A DNA stretch of 64,000 bases from Ruminococcus sp. UBA3665 (GTDB lineage: Bacteria; Bacillota; Clostridia; Oscillospirales; Ruminococcaceae): assembly GCA_002373165.1 (NCBI GenBank), contig DFJS01000026.1:32141-96140 (forward strand), in the 5' to 3' direction. The notes under the pieces were generated by a model. It did not search any database. It saw only the letters and a program-made list of their open reading frames with translations, and was not told where the DNA came from. The position numbers and the translations under genes were made by a program. Shown piece after piece: positions 24,004 through 33,299 of this stretch. Positions within the stretch are counted from its first letter, which is position 1; every line of letters starts with the position of its first letter.

Positions 24004-25959
24004 TTGAAGCCAAAGTATCATGTGGCACTCTGGGTGCTGACAGTCCTGCTGCTTTTGCTGACAGTGATTACCGCCGCGGTACTTTACCGCAGCGGCTCCC
24101 GGTACAGCTTTCTGTACAGCCTTCCGGCGTTTCTGCTTGTAGGTGTAACCGGTTTTACCCTTCTGGATTCGCACAGAAACAGAATCCGCTATATCGCCCG
24201 TCTGAACCAGGAATGCACCGAAGCCGAACTTGCTACTTTCCAGCAGCTGGATATGGGACTCTGCGTACTGGACGAAGACAGCATCCTGCTGCATTACAAC
24301 GACTATTTCAGTGAAAAAATTCTGGAATCGGAAGATCTTTTCGGCAAAAAACTGCCTGATTATCTTCCGCTGGATGTTTCGGCCGAACTACAGCAGGTCA
24401 GCTGGCAGGAAAGCTTTTATCAGGTAAAAGCCGTTTCCTATCAGGGCGGAGAAAAAAATCTGACTGCCTTTTTATGGACAGATATCACAGAACTGGAAAA
24501 GCTCCGGCAGGATTATCAGAATTCCCGTCCGTGTGTACTGCTGATTGTTGTGGATAATTACGAGGATTTAATCCAGAATGCCAAAGAAAGTGTCCGGCTG
24601 GAAATCAGCGCGGCAATTGAAAAGCTTCTGGAACAGTTTGTCTCTCATACCAACGGTATTCTGAAACGCCTGAAAAATGACCGTTTTTTTGCTGTGCTGG
24701 AAGAAGAATATATTCAAAAACTGATTGAAGAAAAATTCAGTATTCTGGACGATGCCCGGAATATTCACGCAGATGAGAAAAACTGTGTTACTTTCTCGAT
24801 CGGCGTAGGGCATGGGGCTTCCACCATGCAGGAGAGCGAGGCATGGGCAGTGCAGTGTCTGGATATGGCTCTTGGCCGGGGCGGCGATCAGGCGGCCGTC
24901 AAATCTGACGGCGGATTCCGGTTTTTCGGCGGCGTTTCCAAGGGCGTGGAAAAGAAATCCCGCGCCAAAACAAGAATTATTGCCGAAGCCATTCAGGATT
25001 TGATTCTGCACAGTGCCAATGTTTATATTATGGGGCACAGGTTCGGCGATCTGGATTCTATCGGGTCAGCCTGCGGCCTTGCGGGCGCGGTCAGACTGAT
25101 GAAAATCCCTGTGAATGTAGTGGTCGATCCGGAAAAAAATCTCTCCAAACAGCTGATTGCCATTGCAGAAGAAGAAATGGGAAAAGAACTCTTTCTCACA
25201 CCCCAGCAGGCAATTGATACTATCACAGAAGATACACTGCTTGTCATTGTCGATACTCATAATAAAGATATTCTGGAAAGCCAGGAACTCTATCAGGCAG
25301 CAAAACAGGTTGTTGTCATCGATCACCACAGGAAAAATGTCAATTATGTAGATAATGCCGTTGTCTTCCATCACGAGCCGTATGCTTCTTCCGCCTGCGA
25401 AATGGTAACGGAATTAATCCAGTATTTCAAACTTGTCAAAGAAGTAGATGCCTGCTGTGCCAATTGTCTGCTTTCCGGCATTATGCTGGATACGAAAAAT
25501 TTTGTCATGCGCACAGGCGTGCGAACGTTTGAAGCGGCCGCTTATCTGAAAAAAATCGGCGCAGATACTGTCAAAGTCAAGGGCCTGTTCTCTGGTTCCA
25601 TTGAAGCTTATAAAAGCCGTGCCGAAATTGTCGGTTCTGCGGAAATCATCGGCTGTCATGCGATTGCCATTGCCCCAGAACAAACCCCGGAAATCCGTCT
25701 GGTTGCTCCGCAGGCCGCTGACGAACTGCTGAGTATTTCCAAAGTAGATGCCGCATTTGTTATTTATGCCGTAAAAGATTCTGTTTCTATCTCGGCGCGG
25801 TCACTGGGCGCAGTCAATGTGCAGGTCATTATGGAACAGCTCGGCGGCGGCGGTCATCAGACAATGGCCGCTACACAAATCCCGAATATTACCCCGGAAG
25901 AAGCCAAACAGCAGCTGCTTGCCGTACTTGCCGAAACCCGGGGTAATCAAAATAATTAA
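24004..25959 (+). CDS. gdpP: cyclic-di-AMP phosphodiesterase GdpP (DHH/DHHA1)
   Basis: Membrane enzyme that hydrolyses c-di-AMP. Order over 651 residues: two N-terminal membrane helices (about 8-26 and 32-50), a PAS-like domain (about 65-155), a degenerate GGDEF domain (about 175-300; no GGDEF motif is present, with a LGRGGDQAAVK segment instead), the DHH domain (GHRFGDLDSIGSA near 345, DTH near 417, IDHHRKN at 439-445), and DHHA1 with GGGGHQTMAA near 620. It starts at TTG 24004 after AAAGGAG; an overlapping ATG at 23996 stops at once. It lies between rnj and rplI, the usual GdpP-L9-DnaB order. Confidence 0.95.
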   Translation: MKPKYHVALWVLTVLLLLLTVITAAVLYRSGSRYSFLYSLPAFLLVGVTGFTLLDSHRNRIRYIARLNQECTEAELATFQQLDMGLCVLDEDSILLHYNDYFSEKILESEDLFGKKLPDYLPLDVSAELQQVSWQESFYQVKAVSYQGGEKNLTAFLWTDITELEKLRQDYQNSRPCVLLIVVDNYEDLIQNAKESVRLEISAAIEKLLEQFVSHTNGILKRLKNDRFFAVLEEEYIQKLIEEKFSILDDARNIHADEKNCVTFSIGVGHGASTMQESEAWAVQCLDMALGRGGDQAAVKSDGGFRFFGGVSKGVEKKSRAKTRIIAEAIQDLILHSANVYIMGHRFGDLDSIGSACGLAGAVRLMKIPVNVVVDPEKNLSKQLIAIAEEEMGKELFLTPQQAIDTITEDTLLVIVDTHNKDILESQELYQAAKQVVVIDHHRKNVNYVDNAVVFHHEPYASSACEMVTELIQYFKLVKEVDACCANCLLSGIMLDTKNFVMRTGVRTFEAAAYLKKIGADTVKVKGLFSGSIEAYKSRAEIVGSAEIIGCHAIAIAPEQTPEIRLVAPQAADELLSISKVDAAFVIYAVKDSVSISARSLGAVNVQVIMEQLGGGGHQTMAATQIPNITPEEAKQQLLAVLAETRGNQNN

Positions 25960-25991
25960 TACTTATCAACAGAAAGGATGAACGTTTTCCC

Positions 25992-26438
25992 ATGAAAGTT
26001 ATTTTTATCCAGGACGTGAAAGGCACTGCCAAAAAAGGCGAGCTGAAAGAAGTCGCCGACGGCTATGCCCGCAATATGCTTCTGAAAAAAGGCCTTGCTG
26101 TAGAGGCCACTCCCGAAAATATCAATAAGCTCCAGGGACAGAAAGCATCTGCACAGCATAAAAAAGATGTTGAAAAACAAAATGCCGAAGAAATCAAATC
26201 TGCCATCGACGGAAAAAAAGTTGTCATCTCCGCCAAGGCAGGAAGCGGCAGCCGGCTGTTCGGCTCTGTGACAACCGCACAGATTGCACAGGAAATCGAA
26301 GCACAGCACGGCTGCAAAGTGGATAAGAAAAAAATTGTTCTCAAATCCGATATCAAGGCATTTGGCAGCTTTTCCGCAGAAATACGCCTTTATACCGGCA
26401 TTTCTGCCAATATTGCCATTGAAGTCATCGAAGCATAA
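25992..26438 (+). CDS. rplI: 50S ribosomal protein L9
   Basis: Large-subunit protein of 148 residues with the classic N-terminal domain MKVIFIQDVKGTAKKGELKEVADGYARNMLL, a long central helix, and a C-terminal domain (SGSRLFGSVTTAQIAQEIE ... KSDIKAFGSFSAEIRLY). It is followed by a hairpin and then dnaB, as in many Firmicutes. AGAAAGGATG precedes the ATG. Confidence 0.97.
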   Translation: MKVIFIQDVKGTAKKGELKEVADGYARNMLLKKGLAVEATPENINKLQGQKASAQHKKDVEKQNAEEIKSAIDGKKVVISAKAGSGSRLFGSVTTAQIAQEIEAQHGCKVDKKKIVLKSDIKAFGSFSAEIRLYTGISANIAIEVIEA

Positions 26439-26444
26439 TCTATA

Positions 26445-26472
26445 GGGCGGCATTTTCACAGCCGCCCTTATT
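26445..26472 (+). terminator. hairpin between rplI and dnaB, weak terminator
   Basis: Stem GGGCGGC / GCCGCCC with a nine-base loop followed by only TTATT. It probably reduces rather than abolishes transcription into dnaB. Confidence 0.5.
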
Positions 26473-26490
26473 CAGGGAAAGGGGAATTTT

Positions 26491-27831
26491 ATGCCTGATT
26501 TTGAACAGATTAACATGCCTTACAGTCTGGAAGCAGAACAGACCATTCTTGGTGCCATTCTGATTGATCCGGATGCGCTGGGCGTTGCACTGGAATATCT
26601 TAAGCCGGAATGTTTTTATATCGAACAGCACCGTAATTTATTCAGCGTTATGACAACCATGTTTGCCAAAGGCGGCCATGTGGATGTGATTACCGTACTG
26701 GATCAGGCTATGGCCGCACATATTTTTGAAACTTCTACAGAAGCTAAAAATTATCTGGCCAATCTTGCCGAAATTGTTCCGACAACGGCCAATCTGGAAA
26801 GCTACTGCAAAATTGTAGCCGGAAAATATTACATCCGCGCTCTTGCAGAAACTGCACAGAAAATTCTGACAGATATCCGGAACGGCGAAACAGATGCCCA
26901 GATGCTTCTGGACAGTGCCGAACAGCAGATTTTCTCTATCCGTCAGGGGCGGGATATCACAGGCCTGATTCCCCTCCGGGAAATTGTCACTGAAACTTAT
27001 ACACAGGTCGGACTTCTTGCAGGCCCCGACAGAGATAAATACAAAGGCATGGCCACGGGATTTTCCCACCTGGACAGTATGATCTCCGGGCTGAACAAAT
27101 CTGACCTGATTCTGATTGCGGCCCGCCCTGCCATGGGCAAAACTGCCTTTGCGCTGAATCTGGCACAGAATGTCGCCAAAACACATCCGAATCAAGCTGT
27201 CTGCATTTTTTCTCTGGAAATGCCCCGTGCCCAGCTTGCCGCCCGTCTGCTTTCGGCATCGGCACAGGTAGATTCCAACCGGCTCCGCAACGGAAGACTC
27301 AGCGGCGACGACTGGCTACGGCTTGCTTCCGGCGCAAGCTATCTGTCCAATATGCCGATTTATATCGACGATACAGCCAATATCACAGTGCCGCAGATCA
27401 AATCCAAACTGAGAAGAATCAAAAATCTTGGGCTTGTGGTAATTGATTATCTGGGACTGATTCAAAGCACTCTGAAAACTGAAAGCCGTGTTGTCATTGT
27501 TGCCGAAATCACCCGTCAGCTGAAAATTATGGCCAAAGAACTGAATGTGCCTGTTATTTTGCTTTCACAGCTCTCTCGCGGCCCGGAAAACCGTACGGAT
27601 AAGCGTCCCATGCTTTCTGACCTGCGCGATTCCGGTTCTATCGAGCAGGATGCCGATATTGTATTATTCCTGTACCGTGATGTATATTATAACAAGAACA
27701 GCGACACTCCCAATGTGGCAGAATGCATTGTTGCCAAAAACCGGCACGGCGAATGCGGCACGGCAAACCTGATCTGGGACGGACAGTACACAAGATTTTC
27801 TTCTATGGAGCGGACAGATGCATCCTCCTGA
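26491..27831 (+). CDS. dnaB: replicative DNA helicase
   Basis: Hexameric helicase that unwinds DNA at the replication fork. The 446 residues comprise the N-terminal domain (about 1-150, MPYSLEAEQTILGAILID), a linker, and the RecA-like domain with Walker A ARPAMGKTAFALN near 209-221, SLEMPRAQL, Walker B VVIDYLGLIQ near 313-322, and the arginine-finger region LLSQLSRG...LSDLRDSGSIEQDAD. AAAGGGG precedes the ATG. It overlaps tilS by 14 bases. Confidence 0.97.
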   Translation: MPDFEQINMPYSLEAEQTILGAILIDPDALGVALEYLKPECFYIEQHRNLFSVMTTMFAKGGHVDVITVLDQAMAAHIFETSTEAKNYLANLAEIVPTTANLESYCKIVAGKYYIRALAETAQKILTDIRNGETDAQMLLDSAEQQIFSIRQGRDITGLIPLREIVTETYTQVGLLAGPDRDKYKGMATGFSHLDSMISGLNKSDLILIAARPAMGKTAFALNLAQNVAKTHPNQAVCIFSLEMPRAQLAARLLSASAQVDSNRLRNGRLSGDDWLRLASGASYLSNMPIYIDDTANITVPQIKSKLRRIKNLGLVVIDYLGLIQSTLKTESRVVIVAEITRQLKIMAKELNVPVILLSQLSRGPENRTDKRPMLSDLRDSGSIEQDADIVLFLYRDVYYNKNSDTPNVAECIVAKNRHGECGTANLIWDGQYTRFSSMERTDASS

Positions 27832-29152
27832 TGCTGTCCGGACATTTCTGGAACAGGAAAAAATCCACAGCTGTTCTGTGACCTGTGCCTTGTCCGGCGG
27901 CGCGGACAGTGTCTGCCTGCTGCTCTGTCTGCTGAAATTCCGTGAAAAATATCATCTGGAGCTTTCGGCCATTCACATCCAGCACAATCTGCGCGGAGAA
28001 GAAAGTCTCCGGGATGAACGATTCTGTGCCGATCTGTGCAGAAAACTGGATATTCCCTTGCAGATTATTCCTGTCGATGTGCAGGCTTACCGGAAACTGC
28101 ACGGCGGTTCGGAAGAAAATGCCGCCAGAGAATGCCGTTATCAGGCATTTGAAACACATGCCCGTGCATTTGTTGCCACGGCGCACAATGCCTCGGATAA
28201 TCTGGAAACTATCATCTTCCGGCTTGCCAGAGGAACCGGCCTGAAAGGCCTTTGCGGCATTCCGCCGCGGCGCGGCAGATATCTGCGTCCTCTGCTGCAA
28301 TCCAGCCGGAAAGAAATCGAACAGTTTCTGTCAGAACAAACGATTTCTTTTGTCACAGATTCGACCAATCAGCAGGACTGCTATACCCGGAATTTTATCC
28401 GGCATCATATCACGCCGCTGTTATCGAAAATCTGTCCGGGCAGTCCGGAAAAAAGCACTTCCATGCTGACGGATATCCTGCGGCAGGAAGAAGATTTCCT
28501 GGAACTTTCCGCACAGCAAGCCTATGCCGGGCATTTTCATCAGAACACACTGCAAAATCTTCAGGAACTGCATCCGGCTGTCCAGAGAAGATGCATTGCC
28601 ATATTTCTGGAACAGAATCATCTTCCGGCCAGTTATTATCAGATCTGTCAGGTACAGAAACTGATTTCCTGCGGCGGCACGGCAGAACTTGTCCGGGGCA
28701 ATGTCACGGCACATGTCAGTCAGCATATTCTGTTTCTGGAGCACACGGTGAAAGAAATTCCGGAAATTCATCTGCTGCCCGGTGAAAACCGGATTTTTCC
28801 GGGATTTTCCGTCACTGCCGAACTGATTGACAAAAAAAATTATGAAGAATTTGAAAAAATTCACAAATTATTTGCAAATTCCGCTCTGGATTATGATATA
28901 ATAAAAAAGCCCGCAGTTCTGCATGGCAGAAAAAGCGGCCTGTATCTGAAAACTGTCGGCAGAACTCATACTGTTTCTGTCAAAAAATGGCTTCAGACAC
29001 AGCCTGTTCTGGAACGGAATCTTCTGCATTATCTTTCAGACGAAAACGGCCTGCTGTGGGTGCAGAATCTGGGGACTGCCGCCCGCGCCGCCGTAACGGA
29101 TGCCACAGAGAAAATGCTGATTCTGCATGTTCACAGAACCGACACAGAATGA
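27818..29152 (+). CDS. tilS: tRNA(Ile)-lysidine synthase
   Basis: Attaches lysine to C34 of the CAU-anticodon isoleucine tRNA so that it reads AUA. The 444 residues have the PP-loop SGGADS (26-31), IQHNLRGEESLRDE near 55-68, TAHNASDNLET near 128-138, LARGTGLKGLCGIPP, and FVTDSTNQQDCYTRNFIRH, then a central domain and the C-terminal TilS domain (SVKKWLQTQPVLERN). The start lies within dnaB (14-base overlap). The dnaB-tilS-ftsH order lacks the hpt gene that often sits between tilS and ftsH. Confidence 0.95.
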   Translation: MHPPDAVRTFLEQEKIHSCSVTCALSGGADSVCLLLCLLKFREKYHLELSAIHIQHNLRGEESLRDERFCADLCRKLDIPLQIIPVDVQAYRKLHGGSEENAARECRYQAFETHARAFVATAHNASDNLETIIFRLARGTGLKGLCGIPPRRGRYLRPLLQSSRKEIEQFLSEQTISFVTDSTNQQDCYTRNFIRHHITPLLSKICPGSPEKSTSMLTDILRQEEDFLELSAQQAYAGHFHQNTLQNLQELHPAVQRRCIAIFLEQNHLPASYYQICQVQKLISCGGTAELVRGNVTAHVSQHILFLEHTVKEIPEIHLLPGENRIFPGFSVTAELIDKKNYEEFEKIHKLFANSALDYDIIKKPAVLHGRKSGLYLKTVGRTHTVSVKKWLQTQPVLERNLLHYLSDENGLLWVQNLGTAARAAVTDATEKMLILHVHRTDTE

Positions 29153-29162
29153 ACATCCGGTT

Positions 29163-29176
29163 ATCACAATTGTGAT
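29163..29176. promoter_or_regulatory. perfect 14-bp palindrome between tilS and ftsH
   Basis: ATCACAATTGTGAT is fully self-complementary. No T-run follows, so it is more like a protein-binding site than a terminator. It lies 20 bases before a CIRCE-like element. Confidence 0.5.
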
Positions 29177-29195
29177 GTATACTAAGGCATCAAAA

Positions 29196-29222
29196 TTAGC
29201 AGTCTCGCTTTGAGAGTGCCAA
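29196..29222. promoter_or_regulatory. CIRCE-like HrcA operator before ftsH
   Basis: TTAGCAGTC, nine bases, GAGTGCCAA. This differs from the CIRCE consensus (TTAGCACTC-N9-GAGTGCTAA) at one base in each arm, and the nine-base spacing is exact. It overlaps the -35 box of a likely ftsH promoter. Confidence 0.65.
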
Positions 29223-29237
29223 TTTTTAAGATATTAT
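29210..29237 (+). promoter_or_regulatory. probable sigma-A promoter for ftsH
   Basis: TTGAGA (29210-29215), 16-bp spacer, TATTAT (29232-29237), 44 bases before the start codon. The right arm of the CIRCE-like element covers the -35. Confidence 0.55.
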
Positions 29238-29280
29238 CTTTCATCAATTGCATTGCAAAAGTCAAAAAGGAGTGAAGCAC

Positions 29281-31182
29281 TTGACACCAAAAAGAAGCAG
29301 AGGCATTGCCGCTTATCTGATTATTGCAGCATTGCTGATTTTCCTCGCAGCCTATATGCTGCCGCAGTTCAATAAAAAAGAACCAGAGTACACATATTCC
29401 GAGATTATCTCTCATTTTGACAATCTGGAAGTAACCGGCTATACGCTGGATCTGGGAACAGGCGAGCTGAAACTGAAACTGGAAAATTCCAGCGAGGAAG
29501 TCGCGTATTCTGTCCCTAATGTATCTATTTTTCTGAATGATACGGAAGATTACAGAATCCACTACAACCAGGAACATCCGGACACGCCGCTGGATCAGGA
29601 TTATTATAAAATTACAGATAATTCCTGGCTGATTACCTATGTACCGACGTTTATCATACTGGTCATGGGCGTAGTGCTGTTTATCTTCATGATGCGGCAG
29701 GCAGGCGGCACAAAATACACCAATTTCGGCAAAGCGACAATCAAAACACAGGCCGACAGCAAAAAGGCAACTTTCAAAGACGTTGCCGGAGCGGACGAAG
29801 AAAAATTTGAAATGGCCGAAATTGTGGACTTTCTGAAAAATCCTAAAAAATATGCCGAAATCGGCGCAAGAATCCCTAAGGGCGTTCTGCTGTTAGGCCC
29901 TCCCGGAACAGGTAAAACTCTGCTTGCCCGTGCCGTCGCCGGCGAGGCCGGATGCCCGTTCTATCCGATTTCCGGTTCGGATTTCGTCGAAATGTTCGTC
30001 GGCGTGGGTGCTTCCCGTGTGCGTGACCTGTTCGACACAGCCAAGAGAAATTCCCCGTCTATTATTTTTATTGACGAAATTGATGCTGTCGGCAGACACA
30101 GAGGCGCAGGCCTCGGCGGCGGCCATGACGAACGCGAACAGACTCTTAACCAGCTGCTGGTAGAAATGGACGGCTTTACCGGAAATGAAAGCGTAATTGT
30201 CATTGCGGCAACCAACAGACGGGATATTCTTGACCCTGCCCTGCTCCGTCCCGGCAGATTCGACCGGCAGATTGTTGTCGGCTATCCGGATATCAAAGGC
30301 AGAGAAGATATTCTGAAAGTGCATACTAAAAACAAGCCGCTTGCACCGGATGTCAATCTGAAAGACATTGCCAAGACAACTGTAGGCTTTACGGGTGCCG
30401 ATCTGGAAAACCTGACAAATGAAGCCGCTCTGCTGGCCGCAAGATCCAACAGAAAATCTATTACTAATCAGGATATTGCAGAAGCTACGATCAAAGTAGT
30501 AGCAGGCCCTGAAAAGAAATCCAAAGTCAAGACCGAACGCGAAGTCAAACTGACTGCCTATCACGAAGCCGGTCACGCCATCTGCACTTACTACTGCCCG
30601 CATCAGGACAAAGTGCATCAGATTTCCATTGTTCCCAGAGGTATGGCCGGCGGCTATACGCTCTCGCTCCCGGAACATGACAAATCTTACAACAGCCTGA
30701 AAGAAATGCATGAAGAAATCATCGTTCTGCTGGGCGGCCGCGTAGCCGAAAAGCTGATTATGGACGATATCTCCACAGGTGCTTCCAACGACCTGGAACG
30801 CGCTACCCAGACTGCAAGAAGCATGATTACCCGTTACGGCTTCAGCGAAAAGCTCGGCCCTGTCGTTTACGGCAACGACCAGAGCGAACCCTTCCTCGGC
30901 CGTGATTTCAACAGCACTCCCAATTATTCCAACGAAGTTGCCGCTGAAATCGATGCTGAAATCAGAAACTTTGTCGAAGACGGCTATGCCAGAGCAGAAG
31001 AAATTCTCCGTACGCATATCGACCAGCTGCATCTGGTTGCACAGTATCTGATCCGGCATGAAAAAATTGAAGGCCCTGAGTTTGAAAAACTCATGAAAGG
31101 CGAATCACTGGAAGATACAGTAAATCCTTTTGCTCCGGCAGAACAGGAACTTTCTGAACAGAAAGACTCTTTCCAAGAATAA
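29281..31182 (+). CDS. ftsH: ATP-dependent zinc metalloprotease FtsH
   Basis: Membrane-anchored AAA protease that removes misfolded and short-lived membrane and cytosolic proteins. 633 residues from TTG at 29281: membrane helix 1 (about 8-24), extracytoplasmic domain, helix 2 (about 118-138), AAA domain with Walker A GPPGTGKT near 206-213, Walker B IIFIDEIDAVG, second region of homology ATNRRDILDPALLRPGRFDR, and the zinc site HEAGH near 428-432. The TTG is chosen because AAGGAG lies eight bases upstream; an in-frame ATG at 29248 has no ribosome site. The CIRCE-like site suggests heat-shock control. Confidence 0.96.
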   Translation: MTPKRSRGIAAYLIIAALLIFLAAYMLPQFNKKEPEYTYSEIISHFDNLEVTGYTLDLGTGELKLKLENSSEEVAYSVPNVSIFLNDTEDYRIHYNQEHPDTPLDQDYYKITDNSWLITYVPTFIILVMGVVLFIFMMRQAGGTKYTNFGKATIKTQADSKKATFKDVAGADEEKFEMAEIVDFLKNPKKYAEIGARIPKGVLLLGPPGTGKTLLARAVAGEAGCPFYPISGSDFVEMFVGVGASRVRDLFDTAKRNSPSIIFIDEIDAVGRHRGAGLGGGHDEREQTLNQLLVEMDGFTGNESVIVIAATNRRDILDPALLRPGRFDRQIVVGYPDIKGREDILKVHTKNKPLAPDVNLKDIAKTTVGFTGADLENLTNEAALLAARSNRKSITNQDIAEATIKVVAGPEKKSKVKTEREVKLTAYHEAGHAICTYYCPHQDKVHQISIVPRGMAGGYTLSLPEHDKSYNSLKEMHEEIIVLLGGRVAEKLIMDDISTGASNDLERATQTARSMITRYGFSEKLGPVVYGNDQSEPFLGRDFNSTPNYSNEVAAEIDAEIRNFVEDGYARAEEILRTHIDQLHLVAQYLIRHEKIEGPEFEKLMKGESLEDTVNPFAPAEQELSEQKDSFQE

Positions 31183-31190
31183 GCATCACA

Positions 31191-31224
31191 AAAGCCCCTG
31201 CCGTACGTACAGGGGCTTTGTTAT
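31191..31224 (+). terminator. terminator of ftsH
   Basis: Perfect 10-bp stem AAAGCCCCTG / CAGGGGCTTT with a nine-base loop followed by GTTATT. Confidence 0.85.
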
Positions 31225-31252
31225 TCCAAAAGCAGAAATCCGCCGTATTCCT

Positions 31253-31291
31253 ACTGTGCAGAGAGCTGTTTGCAGGCCGTTTCTGCACAGT
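31253..31291. repeat. 10-bp inverted repeat in the ftsH 3' spacer
   Basis: ACTGTGCAGA (31253-31262) and TCTGCACAGT (31282-31291) with a 19-base loop. The ~300-base gap 31183-31501 holds only the ftsH terminator, this repeat and the next promoter; no gene is visible. Confidence 0.5.
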
Positions 31292-31439
31292 ACAGAATAG
31301 CAGCCACTCTCCTCCGGAATACAGAAATTCTTCTGCTGATGATATTCTATGCAGATTTTCCGGTTTTGCAACTGGAAATTTATGCCTGTGAAAACCGGAT
31401 AAAATATTAAATTTTTCTGAATTTTTTTTGAATTTTCTC

Positions 31440-31468
31440 TTGATTTCTGTTTTATAATATGCTATAAT
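31440..31468 (+). promoter_or_regulatory. sigma-A promoter for the small membrane protein gene
   Basis: TTGATT (31440-31445), 17-bp spacer, TATAAT (31463-31468). Confidence 0.85.
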
Positions 31469-31501
31469 ATAAAAAATATCTGAAAGAAAGGCGTGAATGT
31501 T

Positions 31502-31873
31502 ATGACTCTCAGCATGGGCATGTGGATTTTAATCGGCGGCGGTCTGCTCGCAGCACTGGGACTTCTGATGCTGCTGAATCACGGAAAAATTTCAACTATT
31601 ATCATTGGCATCCTGCTGCTGGTAATTGGCCTGAGCGGTGCCAAAGTCGGTTATGATCTTGACCAGACCACAGAAGTGGAATACACAGTGACGGAAATTA
31701 CTGCTGTTACCGAACGCGATTCCAACAATAATTACAGGGTTACCCTGAAAGACAGTGCCGGCATTGAAACATGGATTTATGTCAATCAGGATAATCTGTT
31801 CCGTTTCCCCCAGGACGAGACAATAAAAATTACCAAAGCACAGGTAAAACAATACAGCAATGTACAGACCTGA
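31502..31873 (+). CDS. small membrane protein, hypothetical
   Basis: 123 residues, not recognised. Two membrane helices near the N-terminus (MWILIGGGLLAALGLLMLL and ISTIIIGILLLVIGLSGAKVGY) are followed by a soluble ~75-residue beta-rich domain (VEYTVTEITAVTERDSNNNYRVTLKDSAGIETWIYV), probably extracytoplasmic. ATG at 31502 is preferred to GTG at 31493 because the AAAGG site is ten bases before it and too close to the GTG. Own promoter and terminator. Confidence 0.7.
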   Translation: MTLSMGMWILIGGGLLAALGLLMLLNHGKISTIIIGILLLVIGLSGAKVGYDLDQTTEVEYTVTEITAVTERDSNNNYRVTLKDSAGIETWIYVNQDNLFRFPQDETIKITKAQVKQYSNVQT

Positions 31874-31881
31874 TATGATTT

Positions 31882-31913
31882 TCTGCCGGTTCAGAATCCG
31901 GCAGATTTTTTTT
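31882..31913 (+). terminator. terminator of the small membrane protein gene
   Basis: 8-bp stem TCTGCCGG / CCGGCAGA with an eight-base loop followed by eight T residues. Confidence 0.9.
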
Positions 31914-31923
31914 GAAAAAACAC

Positions 31924-31952
31924 TTGCAATTCTGAAATCTTTCTGGTATAAT
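31924..31952 (+). promoter_or_regulatory. sigma-A promoter for purA
   Basis: TTGCAA (31924-31929), 17-bp spacer, TATAAT (31947-31952). The first 60 bases of the transcript are a short leader without clear structure. Confidence 0.8.
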
Positions 31953-32013
31953 ATACATGTATGTCATTCTGTTTTCAGAAAAACAGAAAATATCAGGAAA
32001 AGAGGAATTTTTC

Positions 32014-33288
32014 ATGCCTGCAAATATTGTAATCGGAACACAATGGGGCGACGAAGGAAAAGGCAAGGTAATTGATATTCTTGCATCCCGCGCACAGGTT
32101 GTTGTACGTTCCCAGGGCGGCAACAATGCCGGCCATACTGTAGTCAGCGGCGGACAGACTTATAAACTGCACCTGGTGCCGTCCGGTATTCTCTACCCGG
32201 ATACACAGTGCCTGATCGGAGCAGGAGTCGTTCTTGACCCGAAAGATTTTATCGGCGAACTGGACGAGATGGAAAGCCGCGGCATTTCTACTAAAAATCT
32301 CAAAATAGACCCCCGTGCCCATGTTGTTATGCCCTGGCATATCAAGCTTGACGGCCTTTCGGAAGAATTCCGCGGCGGCAACGATATCGGCACAACCAAA
32401 CGCGGCATAGGCCCTACTTATATGGATAAATATGAACGCTGCGGCATTCGTGTCTGCGATCTGATTCATCCGGAGCTGTTTGCACAGAAAGCACGTTCTA
32501 CAGGAAAACTCAAGAATAAAATCATTACTGCCGTTTACGGCGGCGAAGCCTGCGATCTGGATGCTGTCATTGAAGAATACACAGCTTACGGCCAGAGATT
32601 AAAGCCCTATGTTGCCGATGTTTCTGTCCTGACTTATGAAGCTTACAAGGCCGGAAAAACTATTCTGTTCGAGGGCGCACAGGCTACCCTGCTGGATATC
32701 GATTTCGGCACTTATCCGTTTGTGACAAGTTCCCATCCGCTTTCCGGCGGCGTTACAGTCGGCACAGGCGTAGGCCCCAAGATGATTGATAATATCATCG
32801 GCGTTGCCAAATCCTATACTACCAGAGTCGGCAAAGGCCCCTTCCCGACAGAATTATTCGATCAGACAGGAGATACCATCCGAGAAAACGGCCACGAATA
32901 CGGCACTACTACAGGCCGCCCCAGAAGAACAGGCTGGTTTGATGCTGTCATCGTCCGTCACTCTGTCAGAGTCAACGGTCTGGACGGTCTTGCTATCAAT
33001 AAGCTTGATACGCTTGCCGGAATCGGCGATTTAAAAATCTGCACGGAATATGTCAAGCCCGACGGCACAAAACTGCATGATTTCCCCTCCAGTCTGGAAG
33101 AACTTGCCGAATGCCAGCCCGTTTATGAAACCTTCCCCGGTTTTGATGATGATATTACAGGCTGCCGCAAGTTTGAAGACCTGCCGGAAACCTGCCGCAA
33201 ATATATCGAAAAACTGGAACAGCTCTGTGAATGCAAAGTCTGCATGGTTGGCGTAGGCCCTGACCGTGATCAGATGATCGAACGCTGA
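32014..33288 (+). CDS. purA: adenylosuccinate synthetase
   Basis: GTP-dependent joining of IMP and aspartate, the first step to AMP. 424 residues, normal length. The P-loop-like GTQWGDEGKGK is at residues 7-17, NAGHTV near 37-42, GTTKRGIGPTY near 126-136, TTTGRPRRTGW near 296-306, and the GTP-specificity NKLD near 328. The ATG at 32014 has AGAGGA upstream, while an earlier in-frame ATG at 31957 overlaps the promoter spacer region. The next gene starts 11 bases after its stop and is likely co-transcribed. Confidence 0.97.
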   Translation: MPANIVIGTQWGDEGKGKVIDILASRAQVVVRSQGGNNAGHTVVSGGQTYKLHLVPSGILYPDTQCLIGAGVVLDPKDFIGELDEMESRGISTKNLKIDPRAHVVMPWHIKLDGLSEEFRGGNDIGTTKRGIGPTYMDKYERCGIRVCDLIHPELFAQKARSTGKLKNKIITAVYGGEACDLDAVIEEYTAYGQRLKPYVADVSVLTYEAYKAGKTILFEGAQATLLDIDFGTYPFVTSSHPLSGGVTVGTGVGPKMIDNIIGVAKSYTTRVGKGPFPTELFDQTGDTIRENGHEYGTTTGRPRRTGWFDAVIVRHSVRVNGLDGLAINKLDTLAGIGDLKICTEYVKPDGTKLHDFPSSLEELAECQPVYETFPGFDDDITGCRKFEDLPETCRKYIEKLEQLCECKVCMVGVGPDRDQMIER

Positions 33289-33299
33289 GGTGAACCAAC

